Positions 17,172 to 26,412 are shown, counted from the stretch's first letter. The stretch is DNA of 64,000 nt from Clostridium rectalis (GCF_900626095.1 NZ_UYZZ01000004.1:310001-374000), one strand, 5' to 3'. Notes: generated by a model not told the origin, from the sequence alone. A program made the numbers and translations.

Positions 17172-18020
17172 ATGTTAAAGCCTAAAATTGTGTTATCAAT
17201 TAAAAATCTTTCTAAAAAGCTAGGGAATAGGGAGGTATTAAAAAATGTAAATTTAGACCTAGAAAGAGGAGATATTATAGGTATTACTGGTAAAAATGGA
17301 TCAGGAAAAACAACTTTACTTAGAATTATTATAGGACTTTTTTATCCCTCTAGTGGAGATGTAATAATAGAAGGTAAAAAACTAACACCTGGTTTATTGG
17401 GAAATTTGCCAACTAATGTAAGTGCCTTAATTGAAAATCCTACTTTTTTACCTGAATTTACAGGGTTTCAAAATTTAAAGATACTTGCATCCATTAGAAA
17501 TAAAATCAGTGATGAAGATATAAAAAATACAATGGACTTAGTTGGTTTATCTCCATCAAATAGAAAAAATGTATCAAAATACTCTTTAGGTATGAAACAA
17601 AGATTAGGTATTGCACAAGCTATAATGGAAAAGCCTGGTTTAATTTTATTTGATGAGCCCACTAATGCCTTAGATTCAGATGGAGTAAAAATTTTTAATG
17701 ATATTGTACATAATATGAGTAAAAATGGAACAAGCTTTATTATGGTTTCGCATAAAAAGGAAGATATATATACTTTATGTAACAAAGTATATAAAATCGA
17801 AAATGGAGAATTAAATATAATACATAATCAAAAGGAATGGAGAATAGTTGTTGATGACTTAGTAGATTTGGAAAATTTATTAAGGCTATATCCTAAAGGG
17901 AATGTAATGAAACGTATAAATGGCCATCCATCTGTCATATATAAAAATGATTGGGAAAATTCAGCACAGATACATGAAGTTTTAAATAAAAATAAAATAA
18001 ATACTATAAGTATAGAGTAG
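17172..18020 (+). CDS. ABC transporter ATPase (bacitracin/lantibiotic-export type)
   Basis: 282 residues. Walker A is GKNGSGKT (40-47), the signature is SLGMKQRLG, Walker B is LILFDEPTNALD and the switch histidine is in VSHKKED. The single-domain form with the GMKQR signature is typical of the CcmA/BcrA/NatA-like group that exports peptides or antibiotics or confers immunity. GAGGAGG precedes the ATG. The last ~60 residues form a small extra domain. Three membrane-protein genes follow with almost no gaps and must supply the channel. The likely role, peptide export or self-protection, is inference. Confidence 0.9.
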   Translation: MLKPKIVLSIKNLSKKLGNREVLKNVNLDLERGDIIGITGKNGSGKTTLLRIIIGLFYPSSGDVIIEGKKLTPGLLGNLPTNVSALIENPTFLPEFTGFQNLKILASIRNKISDEDIKNTMDLVGLSPSNRKNVSKYSLGMKQRLGIAQAIMEKPGLILFDEPTNALDSDGVKIFNDIVHNMSKNGTSFIMVSHKKEDIYTLCNKVYKIENGELNIIHNQKEWRIVVDDLVDLENLLRLYPKGNVMKRINGHPSVIYKNDWENSAQIHEVLNKNKINTISIE

Positions 18021-18028
18021 GATAGTTT

Positions 18029-18862
18029 ATGAATTATTTTTTTATAAAGCAATATTTTTCCCTTAGATGGAAAAGATGGTTATCAATTATTCCTATAATA
18101 TTTTTTACCGCTATTTTATTAAAGTATATAGCTCCTATTGATTTTTTACCAGCAAATAAAACTTTAATTCTTAAAGATTATATATTTGCTTCACTTTCAT
18201 ATCCTTTTTATATATTGTTTTTAGCACCATTATTATATTGTTATCTTATATATGATATTGTTACTAAAGATTATGAGGGTGGTTATATATCCTTTATTAT
18301 ATCTCGAATTGGAACTAGAACTTCTTATTTTATATCAAAGATTCTTTTAATTATTATTACTGCAAATATATATTTTTTTATAAACTTATTTATATTAATA
18401 ATAGTTGGTTTAATATTTAGATTACCATTACAAGGAGATAGTTACCATGAAGTATTAAATATTTCATATAAACTTGGTTTAAATATTTATAATATTTTTC
18501 TTATTCAATATGGAATATATTTCATAGGTCTTATAGTTATAGGAATAAGTGTATTAGTTATTTCTTTATTATTTAATAATGGTATATATTCAATAATATT
18601 TACAATTTTGTGTATTATTCAAAGTCAAGAAGCTTTTTTTAATAACAATAGGAATTTAAGATGGTCTTTAATAGGACAGCTAGCATTATCTAAGCATTAT
18701 CCTTTTTGTTTTTCTCATTCACAGGTTGATCCAAGCTATCTAAGTTATATGATTGGATATACCCCTTATTATTCTATTAAATTCTATATAGCAATATCCT
18801 TAATAGCTTTTTTAGTAGGTATATTATGTATTAATAAAATGAATTTTAATAAAAAAATGTGA
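18029..18862 (+). CDS. ABC transporter membrane subunit 1
   Basis: 277 residues, very rich in Ile, Phe, Tyr and Leu, with about six membrane segments. The N-terminal block NYFFIKQYFSLRWKRWLSI and a first external loop, then YDIVTKDYEGGYISFIISRI, follow the pattern of ABC-2-type permeases. It starts eight bases after the ATPase stop. No close family name recognised. The three permeases of the locus are similar in size but clearly different in sequence. Confidence 0.75.
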   Translation: MNYFFIKQYFSLRWKRWLSIIPIIFFTAILLKYIAPIDFLPANKTLILKDYIFASLSYPFYILFLAPLLYCYLIYDIVTKDYEGGYISFIISRIGTRTSYFISKILLIIITANIYFFINLFILIIVGLIFRLPLQGDSYHEVLNISYKLGLNIYNIFLIQYGIYFIGLIVIGISVLVISLLFNNGIYSIIFTILCIIQSQEAFFNNNRNLRWSLIGQLALSKHYPFCFSHSQVDPSYLSYMIGYTPYYSIKFYIAISLIAFLVGILCINKMNFNKKM

Positions 18863-18870
18863 GGATTAAA

Positions 18871-19677
18871 ATGATGAAAAACCTAATATTAAATCAAGTA
18901 TATTCTACTAAGAAAAATTTTATAAAAAGTATACTTTTTATTTTCTCTTTAAATGTTTTCCAACTTATATCAATATTAAATCAGGGAAAATTAGATAAGC
19001 TAGACATTAAACCATTAGATTTTTTTATTAAAATCTATGGTGGAGTACAATCTGATTTTTTTATATTCCAATATATTCACTGGATTGTTATTATATGTAC
19101 TTTACTATTTATAGTAGAAAACATTATAAATTCATATAAGGGATTAGATTTTATGATAATAAATAGATCAGGATTTAGATTAAAATGGTGGTGTTCAAAA
19201 ATAATATCATTATTTTTATTAAATATAATTTATTTAATAGTAATTATTATTATACATAAAGCCTTAACTCTTTTATTTTTATACCCAGCTGATTATAAAA
19301 TATGGAGTGCATATTCAAAAATTTATTATAATGATCTTTATAATAGTACAATGAATCCTTATAAATTATTTTTTATCTGTTTGTGTATAATGTTAACAGG
19401 ATTTATTGCTATAACTTCATTTTTCCAGACTATAAATGTAATAACAAATAATAATATAAAAATTTTTATAGTATTAATAATTATAATAATTATTAATGGA
19501 ATATTATATATGAATAATTTAATCCCTAGAGTAATGTCACCATTAAATTATCCATCTATCTTAGATATAAAACCTAATATTTACAATTATCTCAAATATA
19601 TAGATGCAAATATAGTTTTAATTTTATTTAATACTATAGTCGGCAGTATTTTTATTATAAAAAAAGATATATTATAA
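18871..19677 (+). CDS. ABC transporter membrane subunit 2
   Basis: 268 residues from the ATG at 18871, chosen because GAGG at 18861-18864 gives a normal spacing; a GTG at 18859 overlaps the previous stop. About six membrane segments. It has the loop NSYKGLDFMIINRSGFRLKWWCSKI, the permease cytosolic loop that usually docks on the ATPase. AT content is extreme (runs of Ile/Asn). It is translationally linked with the preceding subunit. Specific substrate unknown. Confidence 0.7.
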   Translation: MMKNLILNQVYSTKKNFIKSILFIFSLNVFQLISILNQGKLDKLDIKPLDFFIKIYGGVQSDFFIFQYIHWIVIICTLLFIVENIINSYKGLDFMIINRSGFRLKWWCSKIISLFLLNIIYLIVIIIIHKALTLLFLYPADYKIWSAYSKIYYNDLYNSTMNPYKLFFICLCIMLTGFIAITSFFQTINVITNNNIKIFIVLIIIIIINGILYMNNLIPRVMSPLNYPSILDIKPNIYNYLKYIDANIVLILFNTIVGSIFIIKKDIL

Positions 19678-19702
19678 AATTTTTATATTTTTAGGAGGCA
19701 CT

Positions 19703-20527
19703 ATGGTTAACTCATTTTTTAAAATTGAACTTAAAAGAGCTTTATTTCAATGGAAAACATTTATTGCATTTATACTTTTTATGTTTGTTTTCATACATAT
19801 ATCTTATTTAGATAAATTAGATATACCTAACAGTTCTACATATTCTAAATATTTATTCTTAGAGCAAAATAATGGTTTTATTAGTTATTTAAAAGCTATG
19901 GGATTTGCAAATACTTATATGGCAATTGTATTTCCTATAATTATATTATTAGTAGTTGGAGATTCATTAATTAAAGATGTAAAAACAGGATTTTTACAAT
20001 TCTATTTAACTAGAACAGATTGGAAGAATTATATTCGTTCAAAAACTATTGCAGTATCATTAGTTTCATTTATGATTACATTTATATTTCAGGTATGTGC
20101 TTTTATTTATTCTATGATAACACATCCATTTTACATACCTAGAAATATTGATGAAGCACCTGGCTATGCCAGAGGTTTATATATGTTGAATCCATATTTA
20201 TATATTTTCCTAATTTTTATAATATTTTCTTTGATATCAACAGCTATAGCACTATTTGCAATTGCATTATCTAATAAGTTAAACAACTCCTCGCAAGCTA
20301 TTTTGATTCCATGGATAATATATTTAATTTTAGGAATAGGATTAAACTGTATAGATTCAATACACCCTTTTAGTCCCGTTAATATGTGTGGACCTTTTAT
20401 ATTTACATTTTATTCTGGATGGGAAGTAATTTTATATTGGAGTGTAATTCTATTTTTAAGTATATATTTAGGATTTAAACTATTTTCCAAAAAATTTATT
20501 TTAGATAAACATAGTTCTTACCTTTAG
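19703..20527 (+). CDS. ABC transporter membrane subunit 3
   Basis: 274 residues with about six membrane segments. The N-terminal block FFKIELKRALFQWKTFIAF and the loop DSLIKDVKTGFLQFYLTRTD follow the ABC-2 pattern, as does the late ALSNKLNNSSQAILIPW. AGGAGG at 19693-19698 gives a good start. It is the last gene of the locus, and the convergent terminator at 20688-20719 lies 160 bases later. Confidence 0.75.
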   Translation: MVNSFFKIELKRALFQWKTFIAFILFMFVFIHISYLDKLDIPNSSTYSKYLFLEQNNGFISYLKAMGFANTYMAIVFPIIILLVVGDSLIKDVKTGFLQFYLTRTDWKNYIRSKTIAVSLVSFMITFIFQVCAFIYSMITHPFYIPRNIDEAPGYARGLYMLNPYLYIFLIFIIFSLISTAIALFAIALSNKLNNSSQAILIPWIIYLILGIGLNCIDSIHPFSPVNMCGPFIFTFYSGWEVILYWSVILFLSIYLGFKLFSKKFILDKHSSYL

Positions 20528-20600
20528 AATCTTTACTTATCCTAAAGCTTATTATATTAAAAGAAGAAATTTTATATAATCATATAAAATTTCATATTTC

Positions 20601-20710
20601 ACTTTTACTTAGAAAATAACTACATTGTAAAAAATAGTTTATTATAATGTACAACGATTTTGTTAATTTAAGTTATCATAAGAAAATAAAAGGATTCCTT
20701 TATATAAAGG
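20601..20710 (+). repeat. 110-bp direct repeat, right copy, flanking the ABC locus
   Basis: Matches 16724-16833 at 99 of 110 positions. This copy keeps the complete terminator hairpin at its right end. The two copies are 3.9 kb apart and bracket exactly the peptide ORF and the four ABC genes. Confidence 0.85.
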
Positions 20711-20719
20711 AATCCTTTT
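20688..20719. terminator. Bidirectional terminator between ABC and hydrolase operons
   Basis: AAAAGGATTCCTT (20688-20700) pairs perfectly with AAGGAATCCTTTT (20707-20719), with A and T runs on the two sides. It serves the convergent ABC operon (+) and serine-hydrolase operon (-). Confidence 0.9.
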
Positions 20720-20726
20720 ATGGATA

Positions 20727-21518
20727 TTACGATTGTGGATTATTGTTTAGTATAGAATCAGATAAGAGTCTGCCTATTTTGTTATTAAACTGTACACCAT
20801 GGGTATTATTTTCTAAATCTTTAGTAAGTACTACAATTATAAAAGCTTGATTTTTGTAAAAAAGTATTCCAGCATCATGTTCAACACCAGGTAAATCTCC
20901 TGTTTTATGAGCCAACTGAAGTTTATTTGATATATTAACAGGTAATTTATTGTTACATTGTTGTTTTTTTAATATATCTAACATAATTTTTTTATTAGTT
21001 TCAGAAATACTATCAGTATATAGTATTTTTTCTAGTACGGTGCATACATCCATAGGGGATGTAAAATTATCTAAACCTTTCTTTAAGGCAGTTGAGTCCA
21101 TCATTTTTCTTTGAAGACAGGTAGATGATAAAATATCTTCATTAATAGTTTCCATTCCTAATAAATCAATTAGCATATTTGTGGCGGTGTTATCACTTAA
21201 AGTTATCATTAATGTAACTAAATCCTTTAGGGTTAGCTGTAAATTTTCATCTAAGTTTTTAAGTATGCCAAATCCTCCAACTTTATAGCATTCTTTTAAA
21301 GTAATCTTATCATTTAAGCTCATAATGCCCTTTTCTAGATTTTCAAAAAGTTTGTACATAATAAAGAGTTTTATAATACTGGCAGAAGGAAAAATTACAT
21401 CTTTATTAAATGAATACTCTTCATTATTTTGTAAATCCTTTATATATAAACCGCAGGTTCCTTTTAAGTCATTTATTAAAGACTGTAAATCTGGTGTTAT
21501 TTTATCTAAGTTAAGCAT
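20727..21518 (-). CDS. Cytosolic class-A-beta-lactamase-fold serine hydrolase
   Basis: 263 residues. The fold's motifs are SIIK (Ser47, Lys50), SDN (108-110) and HKTG (204-207). There is no signal peptide, so it should act in the cytosol, unlike secreted beta-lactamases. The omega-loop ExxLN that deacylates penicillin is not seen where expected (around RKMMDSTALKKGLDN), so it is probably not a true beta-lactamase. The start is ATG 7 bases after AGGAGG. It is the last gene of an operon with a permease and an RpiR regulator, so hydrolysis of an imported amide or D-amino-acid compound is a reasonable guess. Confidence 0.8.
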   Translation of the reverse strand: MLNLDKITPDLQSLINDLKGTCGLYIKDLQNNEEYSFNKDVIFPSASIIKLFIMYKLFENLEKGIMSLNDKITLKECYKVGGFGILKNLDENLQLTLKDLVTLMITLSDNTATNMLIDLLGMETINEDILSSTCLQRKMMDSTALKKGLDNFTSPMDVCTVLEKILYTDSISETNKKIMLDILKKQQCNNKLPVNISNKLQLAHKTGDLPGVEHDAGILFYKNQAFIIVVLTKDLENNTHGVQFNNKIGRLLSDSILNNNPQS

Positions 21519-21536
21519 AGAAAAACCTCCTGTAAT

Positions 21537-22844
21537 TTAATTCCATTTATAAAGTATACTTATTATAACCACATATAGCACACTTAAAACAGTGATTATT
21601 AAACCATTTTTTATAAGGGATTTTAAATCCTTAGAACGAGCTAGTCCCATTTGTCCTACCATATCCCCTGTTGGGTAAGCAAAGGAAGTTATTTGAGATC
21701 CTATTAAAAGAACTGCTGCCCATATGGTCATAGGGAAATTAAGTTGCTGTACAATTGGGAAGAACATTTCATGTAGTACCTTTTCTTGAGCAACTGCAGC
21801 TCCAGAAACTCCAAATATACCAACTAATGTTGCAATTATAGCAAATACTATAGGACCTCCTGCATTAATTAAAGGTTTTAAGTAATTTGCTAATGCATCA
21901 AAAGCTCCTGAGGCAGTAACAAAGGTTAAGAATGGATCATATAAAACGAATAAAACGAAAATCCAAAACATTTTAGATCCACCTTTTAAAAGTGCTTTTA
22001 AAGTTTCTTCAGGTTTAAGCCCAGATATATATCCAACTATTAAAGAGGTAAGTCCCATAACAGTTATAACGTAGGATGCACCAGCTTTTAAAATAACGCC
22101 ATATACTATGGATATAAGCATTAATATTGCAAAAGCTAATGTAGCTTTTTTCACCTTTGCATCTGGTTTGAAGTTATCAGTGTTAACTATAGTAGATTCA
22201 CCATAGCTTATATTTCCCTCTGTTTTCTTTTGAGTATGCATAGCTACGAAATAAGTAACCACTAATACTATACAGGCAAGTGGAATACCAGCTGATAACA
22301 TATATTTGCCATAACTTAAACCTGATAGCTGCATTGTGGTAACTACCGGTGGAACGAAGGGTCCTATATATAGACCTGCAGAACCAGCACCATGTAATAA
22401 AACTCCTAAAGTATTAGGTGTTAATCCAAAACTTGCTACTATTGGGATTATTATGGGAGCAAGGATGGCATTTCCACCAGCCATGGAACCTAATAAAGCA
22501 ACTATTAGGGTAGAAGATATCATGGTGGCAATCATAACTTGTTTTTTAGTCTTTACTCCTGTTTTGGTCATTATAAGATAAACAATATTTTGTGCTACTT
22601 TTGTTTGGCTTAAAAGTTCCCCAACTCCAGAACCAAGCAATATTATAAATCCAATTAAACCTAAAAATGATCCTAGTCCATTGGCAATAGCATTACCAAA
22701 ACTTATTGGGGTTTGTCCCGTTAAAATAGCTCCAATAATAACACATAGTAGAACAACCCACAGCATGTCCTTTCCTTTAAAAGAAATAATTATATATATT
22801 AATAAAGGTAAGAAACCTAGAATGGCAGGTAAACCCATTATCAT
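21537..22844 (-). CDS. Ion-transporter-superfamily permease (Na+/H+ or organic-anion type)
   Basis: 435 residues with about 11-12 membrane segments. Motifs such as LGSGVGELLSQTKVAQNIV, GSMAGGNAILAPIIIPIVASFGLTPNTLG, and the late QITSFAYPTGDMVGQMGLARSKDLK resemble the IT/NhaC-GntP-like permeases that move organic acids with cations. The start is ATG after a GGGGG site. It lies 18 bases before the hydrolase and 28 after the regulator stop, in one operon. The substrate should match the divergent deacylase: an N-acylated or D-amino-acid compound. Confidence 0.75.
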   Translation of the reverse strand: MIMGLPAILGFLPLLIYIIISFKGKDMLWVVLLCVIIGAILTGQTPISFGNAIANGLGSFLGLIGFIILLGSGVGELLSQTKVAQNIVYLIMTKTGVKTKKQVMIATMISSTLIVALLGSMAGGNAILAPIIIPIVASFGLTPNTLGVLLHGAGSAGLYIGPFVPPVVTTMQLSGLSYGKYMLSAGIPLACIVLVVTYFVAMHTQKKTEGNISYGESTIVNTDNFKPDAKVKKATLAFAILMLISIVYGVILKAGASYVITVMGLTSLIVGYISGLKPEETLKALLKGGSKMFWIFVLFVLYDPFLTFVTASGAFDALANYLKPLINAGGPIVFAIIATLVGIFGVSGAAVAQEKVLHEMFFPIVQQLNFPMTIWAAVLLIGSQITSFAYPTGDMVGQMGLARSKDLKSLIKNGLIITVLSVLYVVIISILYKWN

Positions 22845-22872
22845 ATATAAAGCCCCCTTTATTTATTTAATT

Positions 22873-23718
22873 TTATACATATATACCATTGTCAAAACAG
22901 TTTTTTTCTTTAAGTTCCATTTTTTCGAAGGTGTTTTTCTTATCCTTTGCTCCAACTGCTGTAACCAGAGCATTTAGTGCAGTTAATACAGTAGTGAAGG
23001 AGTAAGTATAAGAACCATTTTTTAAAAGTAAAATACAGTTGCTTTTAGTAGCTACAGGAGAACTGTAACTATCTGTTATAGAAATTATTTCACAGCCTTT
23101 ATTTTTAAAAAACTGAGTTATATCATTTGTAAATTTTGTATATCTAGAAAAACTTATTGATATTAAAACATCTTCCTTTGTTATGCTAGATATTTTATCG
23201 TATACATCCATATTTCCTGGGGTAATTAAAACTGTATTATCCATGAATCTTTCTAGCATAAAGTGAAGATAATAAGATACTGTAAAAGAGGATCTAGTAG
23301 CTACAATAAATATTCGTTTACCTTTATTAATAAGGTTTACAGCTTTTTCAAAGTCTTTTTTTAAATTTTCAGAGTACATAGTTTGAAGATTTTTTATATT
23401 CATTTCAATAGTTTGTTTTAGTATATCATCCTCCTTTGATACATCAGATATAGATTTTTTAATTTCTTTCATAGGTGCAATGTCTTTTTGTATAAGTTTT
23501 TGAAGATCCTTTTGAAAAGTAATGTAGCCTGAGTAGCCTAGCTCTTTACAAAATCTAGATATACTTGAAATACTCACCTCCATTTTATCTGCTAGTTCTT
23601 GTATAGATAAAAATACTATTTTGTCATAGTTATTTTTTATGTAGTCAGCTATTATTTTGAAGGTTTTAGTAAAGTTATCATAGTTTTCATCTATTAATAC
23701 AAAAATTGAGTTGTTCAA
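22873..23718 (-). CDS. RpiR-family transcriptional regulator
   Basis: About 281 residues from a TTG at 23718. An ATG at 23727 lies directly on AAGGAG, so the TTG with a 9-base spacing is preferred. Residues ~10-85 form the RpiR helix-turn-helix (IVFLSIQELADKMEVSISSISRFCKELGYSGYITFQ), and residues ~110-260 the SIS phosphosugar-type domain (IFIVATRSSFTVSYYLHFM, VLISISFSRYTKFTNDI). SIS ligands are usually phosphosugars such as MurNAc-6-P. First gene of the leftward operon, opposite the deacylase gene. It probably controls both directions through the AT-rich palindromes between them. Confidence 0.88.
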   Translation of the reverse strand: MNNSIFVLIDENYDNFTKTFKIIADYIKNNYDKIVFLSIQELADKMEVSISSISRFCKELGYSGYITFQKDLQKLIQKDIAPMKEIKKSISDVSKEDDILKQTIEMNIKNLQTMYSENLKKDFEKAVNLINKGKRIFIVATRSSFTVSYYLHFMLERFMDNTVLITPGNMDVYDKISSITKEDVLISISFSRYTKFTNDITQFFKNKGCEIISITDSYSSPVATKSNCILLLKNGSYTYSFTTVLTALNALVTAVGAKDKKNTFEKMELKEKNCFDNGIYV

Positions 23719-23876
23719 AATACACATCTCCTTGAAAAAAAATTTTTATTTTCAATTGATTTTGACTTTAATATTATTATACGACAATAAAATAAAAAAA
23801 TCATCTAAATTTTTAAAAAAATGAAAAAATATTTTTAATAAAGGTATTTTTTGATCTAAGTATTATTATTATTTAT

Positions 23877-23950
23877 AAAAATAAAAAAATAATTTTATTT
23901 TTTAGTAAAAATAAAAAAATATTTTTATTTTTAGAAAAGTGTGTTATAAT
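23877..23950 (+). promoter_or_regulatory. Tandem AT palindromes and promoter of the deacylase gene
   Basis: Two imperfect palindromes of the form AAAAATAAAAAAATA..TTTTATTTT lie at 23877-23903 and 23907-23932. A TATAAT -10 (23945-23950) follows; the -35 region falls within the second palindrome, so a bound protein would block RNA polymerase. The regulator is probably the RpiR protein, which is inference. Confidence 0.5.
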
Positions 23951-23983
23951 TTGGGTAGAAAAAGAGAATTAGGGGGGATAGAA

Positions 23984-25567
23984 ATGTTTGACATTGTTAT
24001 AAATGGGGCATATATTGTTGATGGTACAAATACAGAGCCTTTTCTAGGATCTATTGGTATTGTAGGCGATAAAATAGAAAAAATAAGCAAGGATAATTTA
24101 GAGGGAAAGAGAGTTATTGATGGAAAAGATAGAATATTAGCTCCAGGATTTATTGATATGCACTCCCATTCTGATAGTTCTTTTATAGTAGAAAACAATT
24201 GTGAAAGCAAACTCTTCCAGGGTATAACTTCTGAGTTTATAGGAAGTTGCGGCATATCTTTAATTCCTAATAATGATTCTATAAAAAATCAGTTAAAAGA
24301 CTATTGTAAATCTTTATGTGTAACTTCAGATAAGATATCTTTAGACTTTTCTAACTTAAAAGAATATGCGAAAATAATTAATGAAAAGGGAGCAGCTATA
24401 AACTGTATACCCCAAATTGGCCATGGAACCATTAGAATGTGCGTCATGGGGTATGATAATAAAATTGCTAGTAAAAAAGAGTTAGAGGACATGAAAAAGC
24501 TTTTGAGAATGGAGATGGAAAATGGAGCTTTTGGTATGTCTCTTGGTTTGATATATCCTCCAGGAATTTTTAGTAATACAGAAGAGTTATGTGAGCTGGC
24601 TACTGTTTTAAAAGAATATGATGGTGTGCTAACTGCTCATATAAGAGGGGAAAGCTACAATGTATTTAATGCAGTAGAAGAAATTATAAGTATCGCTAGA
24701 GAAACAGGGGTAAAAATAAATATATCTCATTTGAAATTAATAGGAAGATCTCAATGGAAGAGGGGAAAAGAATTACTTAATATAATAAATAAAGCGAGAG
24801 ATTCAGGAGTCAATATAAGTTGTGATCAATATCCATATTCTGCTTCTTGTACATCTTTATATCCACTAATACCTAAGTATGCTCAAGCTGGCGGAGTAAA
24901 TGGATTTATACAACTTATAGATACAAAATGGAAAGAAATCTCAGATTATATAGAAAAAGAAGTTTATAATAGAGGGGGAAGTGGTAAAATTATACTTTCT
25001 TCAGCTGGAGAATATTTTTCCAAATATGAGGGAAAATCTTTAAAATCTATAGCAAATGTACTTAATATTAGAGTATCAGAAGTAGTAAGGGATATATTTA
25101 TAAAAACTAAAGGCTCCGCTTCTGTAATATATTATTGTATGAACGAAGATGATATTGAATGTATTATGAAAGATATGTTTGTAGCAATAGGTAGTGATGG
25201 TGCCGCATTAAGTTTTAAAAAAGAGTTATATTCAGGTAAGCCTCATCCACGAGGATTTGGTACATTTCCTAAATTTATAAGAAGGGCTCTTGACAAAGAG
25301 TTAATGCCAATTCAGAGTATAATTTATAAAACTTCAGCACTACCAGCTAGGATATTAGGAATAAAAGATAGAGGAATCATAAAGGAAGGTAATATAGCAG
25401 ATTTGGTGTTATTTAATAAAGATGAGATACAGTATAAAGGTTCATATATGGATCCATTTTCTAAGCCCGAGGGGATAGATTATGTATTTGTATCTGGAAA
25501 AGTAGTTTTAGAAAATGGTGTACAAACTGGTGCAAAGTTAGGAAAGGTACTTTTAAAGGGAAAATAA
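23984..25567 (+). CDS. N-acyl-D-amino-acid deacylase family amidohydrolase
   Basis: 527 residues from the ATG at 23984 (AGGGGGG at 23971-23977); an upstream GTG at 23939 overlaps the -10. The metal motif HSHSD is at residues 60-64 after the usual DG-ILAPGFID, with a second His block TAHIRGES and INISHLK. The middle domain has the D-aminoacylase-specific insert (SCDQYPYSASCTSL), and the C-terminus GIIKEGNIADLVLFNKD. It hydrolyses N-acyl-D-amino acids to free D-amino acid and a carboxylate. The related dihydroorotase/D-hydantoinase families are less likely. It is alone on the plus strand, divergent from RpiR. Confidence 0.88.
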   Translation: MFDIVINGAYIVDGTNTEPFLGSIGIVGDKIEKISKDNLEGKRVIDGKDRILAPGFIDMHSHSDSSFIVENNCESKLFQGITSEFIGSCGISLIPNNDSIKNQLKDYCKSLCVTSDKISLDFSNLKEYAKIINEKGAAINCIPQIGHGTIRMCVMGYDNKIASKKELEDMKKLLRMEMENGAFGMSLGLIYPPGIFSNTEELCELATVLKEYDGVLTAHIRGESYNVFNAVEEIISIARETGVKINISHLKLIGRSQWKRGKELLNIINKARDSGVNISCDQYPYSASCTSLYPLIPKYAQAGGVNGFIQLIDTKWKEISDYIEKEVYNRGGSGKIILSSAGEYFSKYEGKSLKSIANVLNIRVSEVVRDIFIKTKGSASVIYYCMNEDDIECIMKDMFVAIGSDGAALSFKKELYSGKPHPRGFGTFPKFIRRALDKELMPIQSIIYKTSALPARILGIKDRGIIKEGNIADLVLFNKDEIQYKGSYMDPFSKPEGIDYVFVSGKVVLENGVQTGAKLGKVLLKGK

Positions 25568-25572
25568 ATGAG

Positions 25573-25606
25573 ATATAAAATATATCTTTAAAGGTATATT
25601 TTATAT
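25573..25606. terminator. Weak AT stem after the deacylase gene
   Basis: ATATAAAATATATC (25573-25586) and GGTATATTTTATAT (25593-25606) pair at 12 of 14. There is no clear T run after it; it may be a poor terminator. Confidence 0.35.
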
Positions 25607-25686
25607 AGTGTATAATGGTAAATGATTGTGACTTAGGAGTTGTTTTATAATCTTTATACAAATAGTAATTTGAAAGGAATAGGGTT

Positions 25687-26274
25687 ATGGACTTTAAAAA
25701 AATTATGACACAAAATAAAGAATATTTTTCAAAGCATAAAGATATGCCATCACAATTACAACAAAAATCAAAAGAATTATGTTGGAGATATAATCAGACG
25801 GCACCATCTGAAGGGGATAAGAGAAGTAGTATTTTAAAAGAATTATTAGGCACTTATAATCCACTAACATTTATTGAGCCTTCATTTCGTTGTGATTATG
25901 GGTTCAACATACATACCCATGGACTTACTGTAATTAACTATAATTGTGTGATATTAGATACATCGCCAGTTCATATTGGTGCAAATGCATTTATAGCTCC
26001 AGGAGTTTGTTTAGCATGTTCTGGTCATGCCATACTTTCGAGACAAAGAGCAGAAGGAATTGGCACTTCAAAACCTATTACAATAGAAGAGGATGTATGG
26101 ATTGGTGCTAATGCTATTGTATGCGGTGGAGTTACTATTGGAAAAGGCAGCATTATTGGTGCAGGAAGTGTGGTAAATAAAGACATTCCAGAGGGTGTAA
26201 TTGCTGTAGGTAATCCCTGTAAAGTATTAAGAAAGATTACAGAGGAGGACAAAATTAACTTGACATATGGGTAA
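25687..26274 (+). CDS. Maltose/galactoside O-acetyltransferase-like (left-handed beta-helix)
   Basis: 195 residues, normal for the Maa/LacA group. The maltose-acetyltransferase N-terminal helix pair is followed by hexapeptide repeats (PVHIGANAFIAPGVCLACSGHA, ITIEEDVWIGANAIVCGGVTIGKGSIIGAGSVVNKDIPEGVIAVGNPCKVLR). The catalytic His is in CSGHAI. It moves an acetyl group from acetyl-CoA to a sugar hydroxyl in the cytosol; the real sugar is unknown. GAAAGGA precedes the ATG. It stands alone and no antibiotic resistance role is indicated. Confidence 0.9.
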   Translation: MDFKKIMTQNKEYFSKHKDMPSQLQQKSKELCWRYNQTAPSEGDKRSSILKELLGTYNPLTFIEPSFRCDYGFNIHTHGLTVINYNCVILDTSPVHIGANAFIAPGVCLACSGHAILSRQRAEGIGTSKPITIEEDVWIGANAIVCGGVTIGKGSIIGAGSVVNKDIPEGVIAVGNPCKVLRKITEEDKINLTYG

Positions 26275-26412
26275 TATAAATTTTATTAAAAAAACTTTAA
26301 ATTATTATAGCTTAGAGTAGATAGCATTAGCTAATTCTAAAAAAGATGCTATAAAAATTTAAAATAAATTATTAATATTAAGTGAAATATTTTATTTGTA
26401 AACTAAGATTAT

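Noticed and set aside
20647-20850. 67-residue plus-strand ORF
   Set aside because: It spans the bidirectional terminator and then the reverse strand of the serine hydrolase gene.
20727-21518. True secreted beta-lactamase (antibiotic resistance)
   Set aside because: No signal peptide and no omega-loop ExxLN; it lies in a catabolic-type operon.
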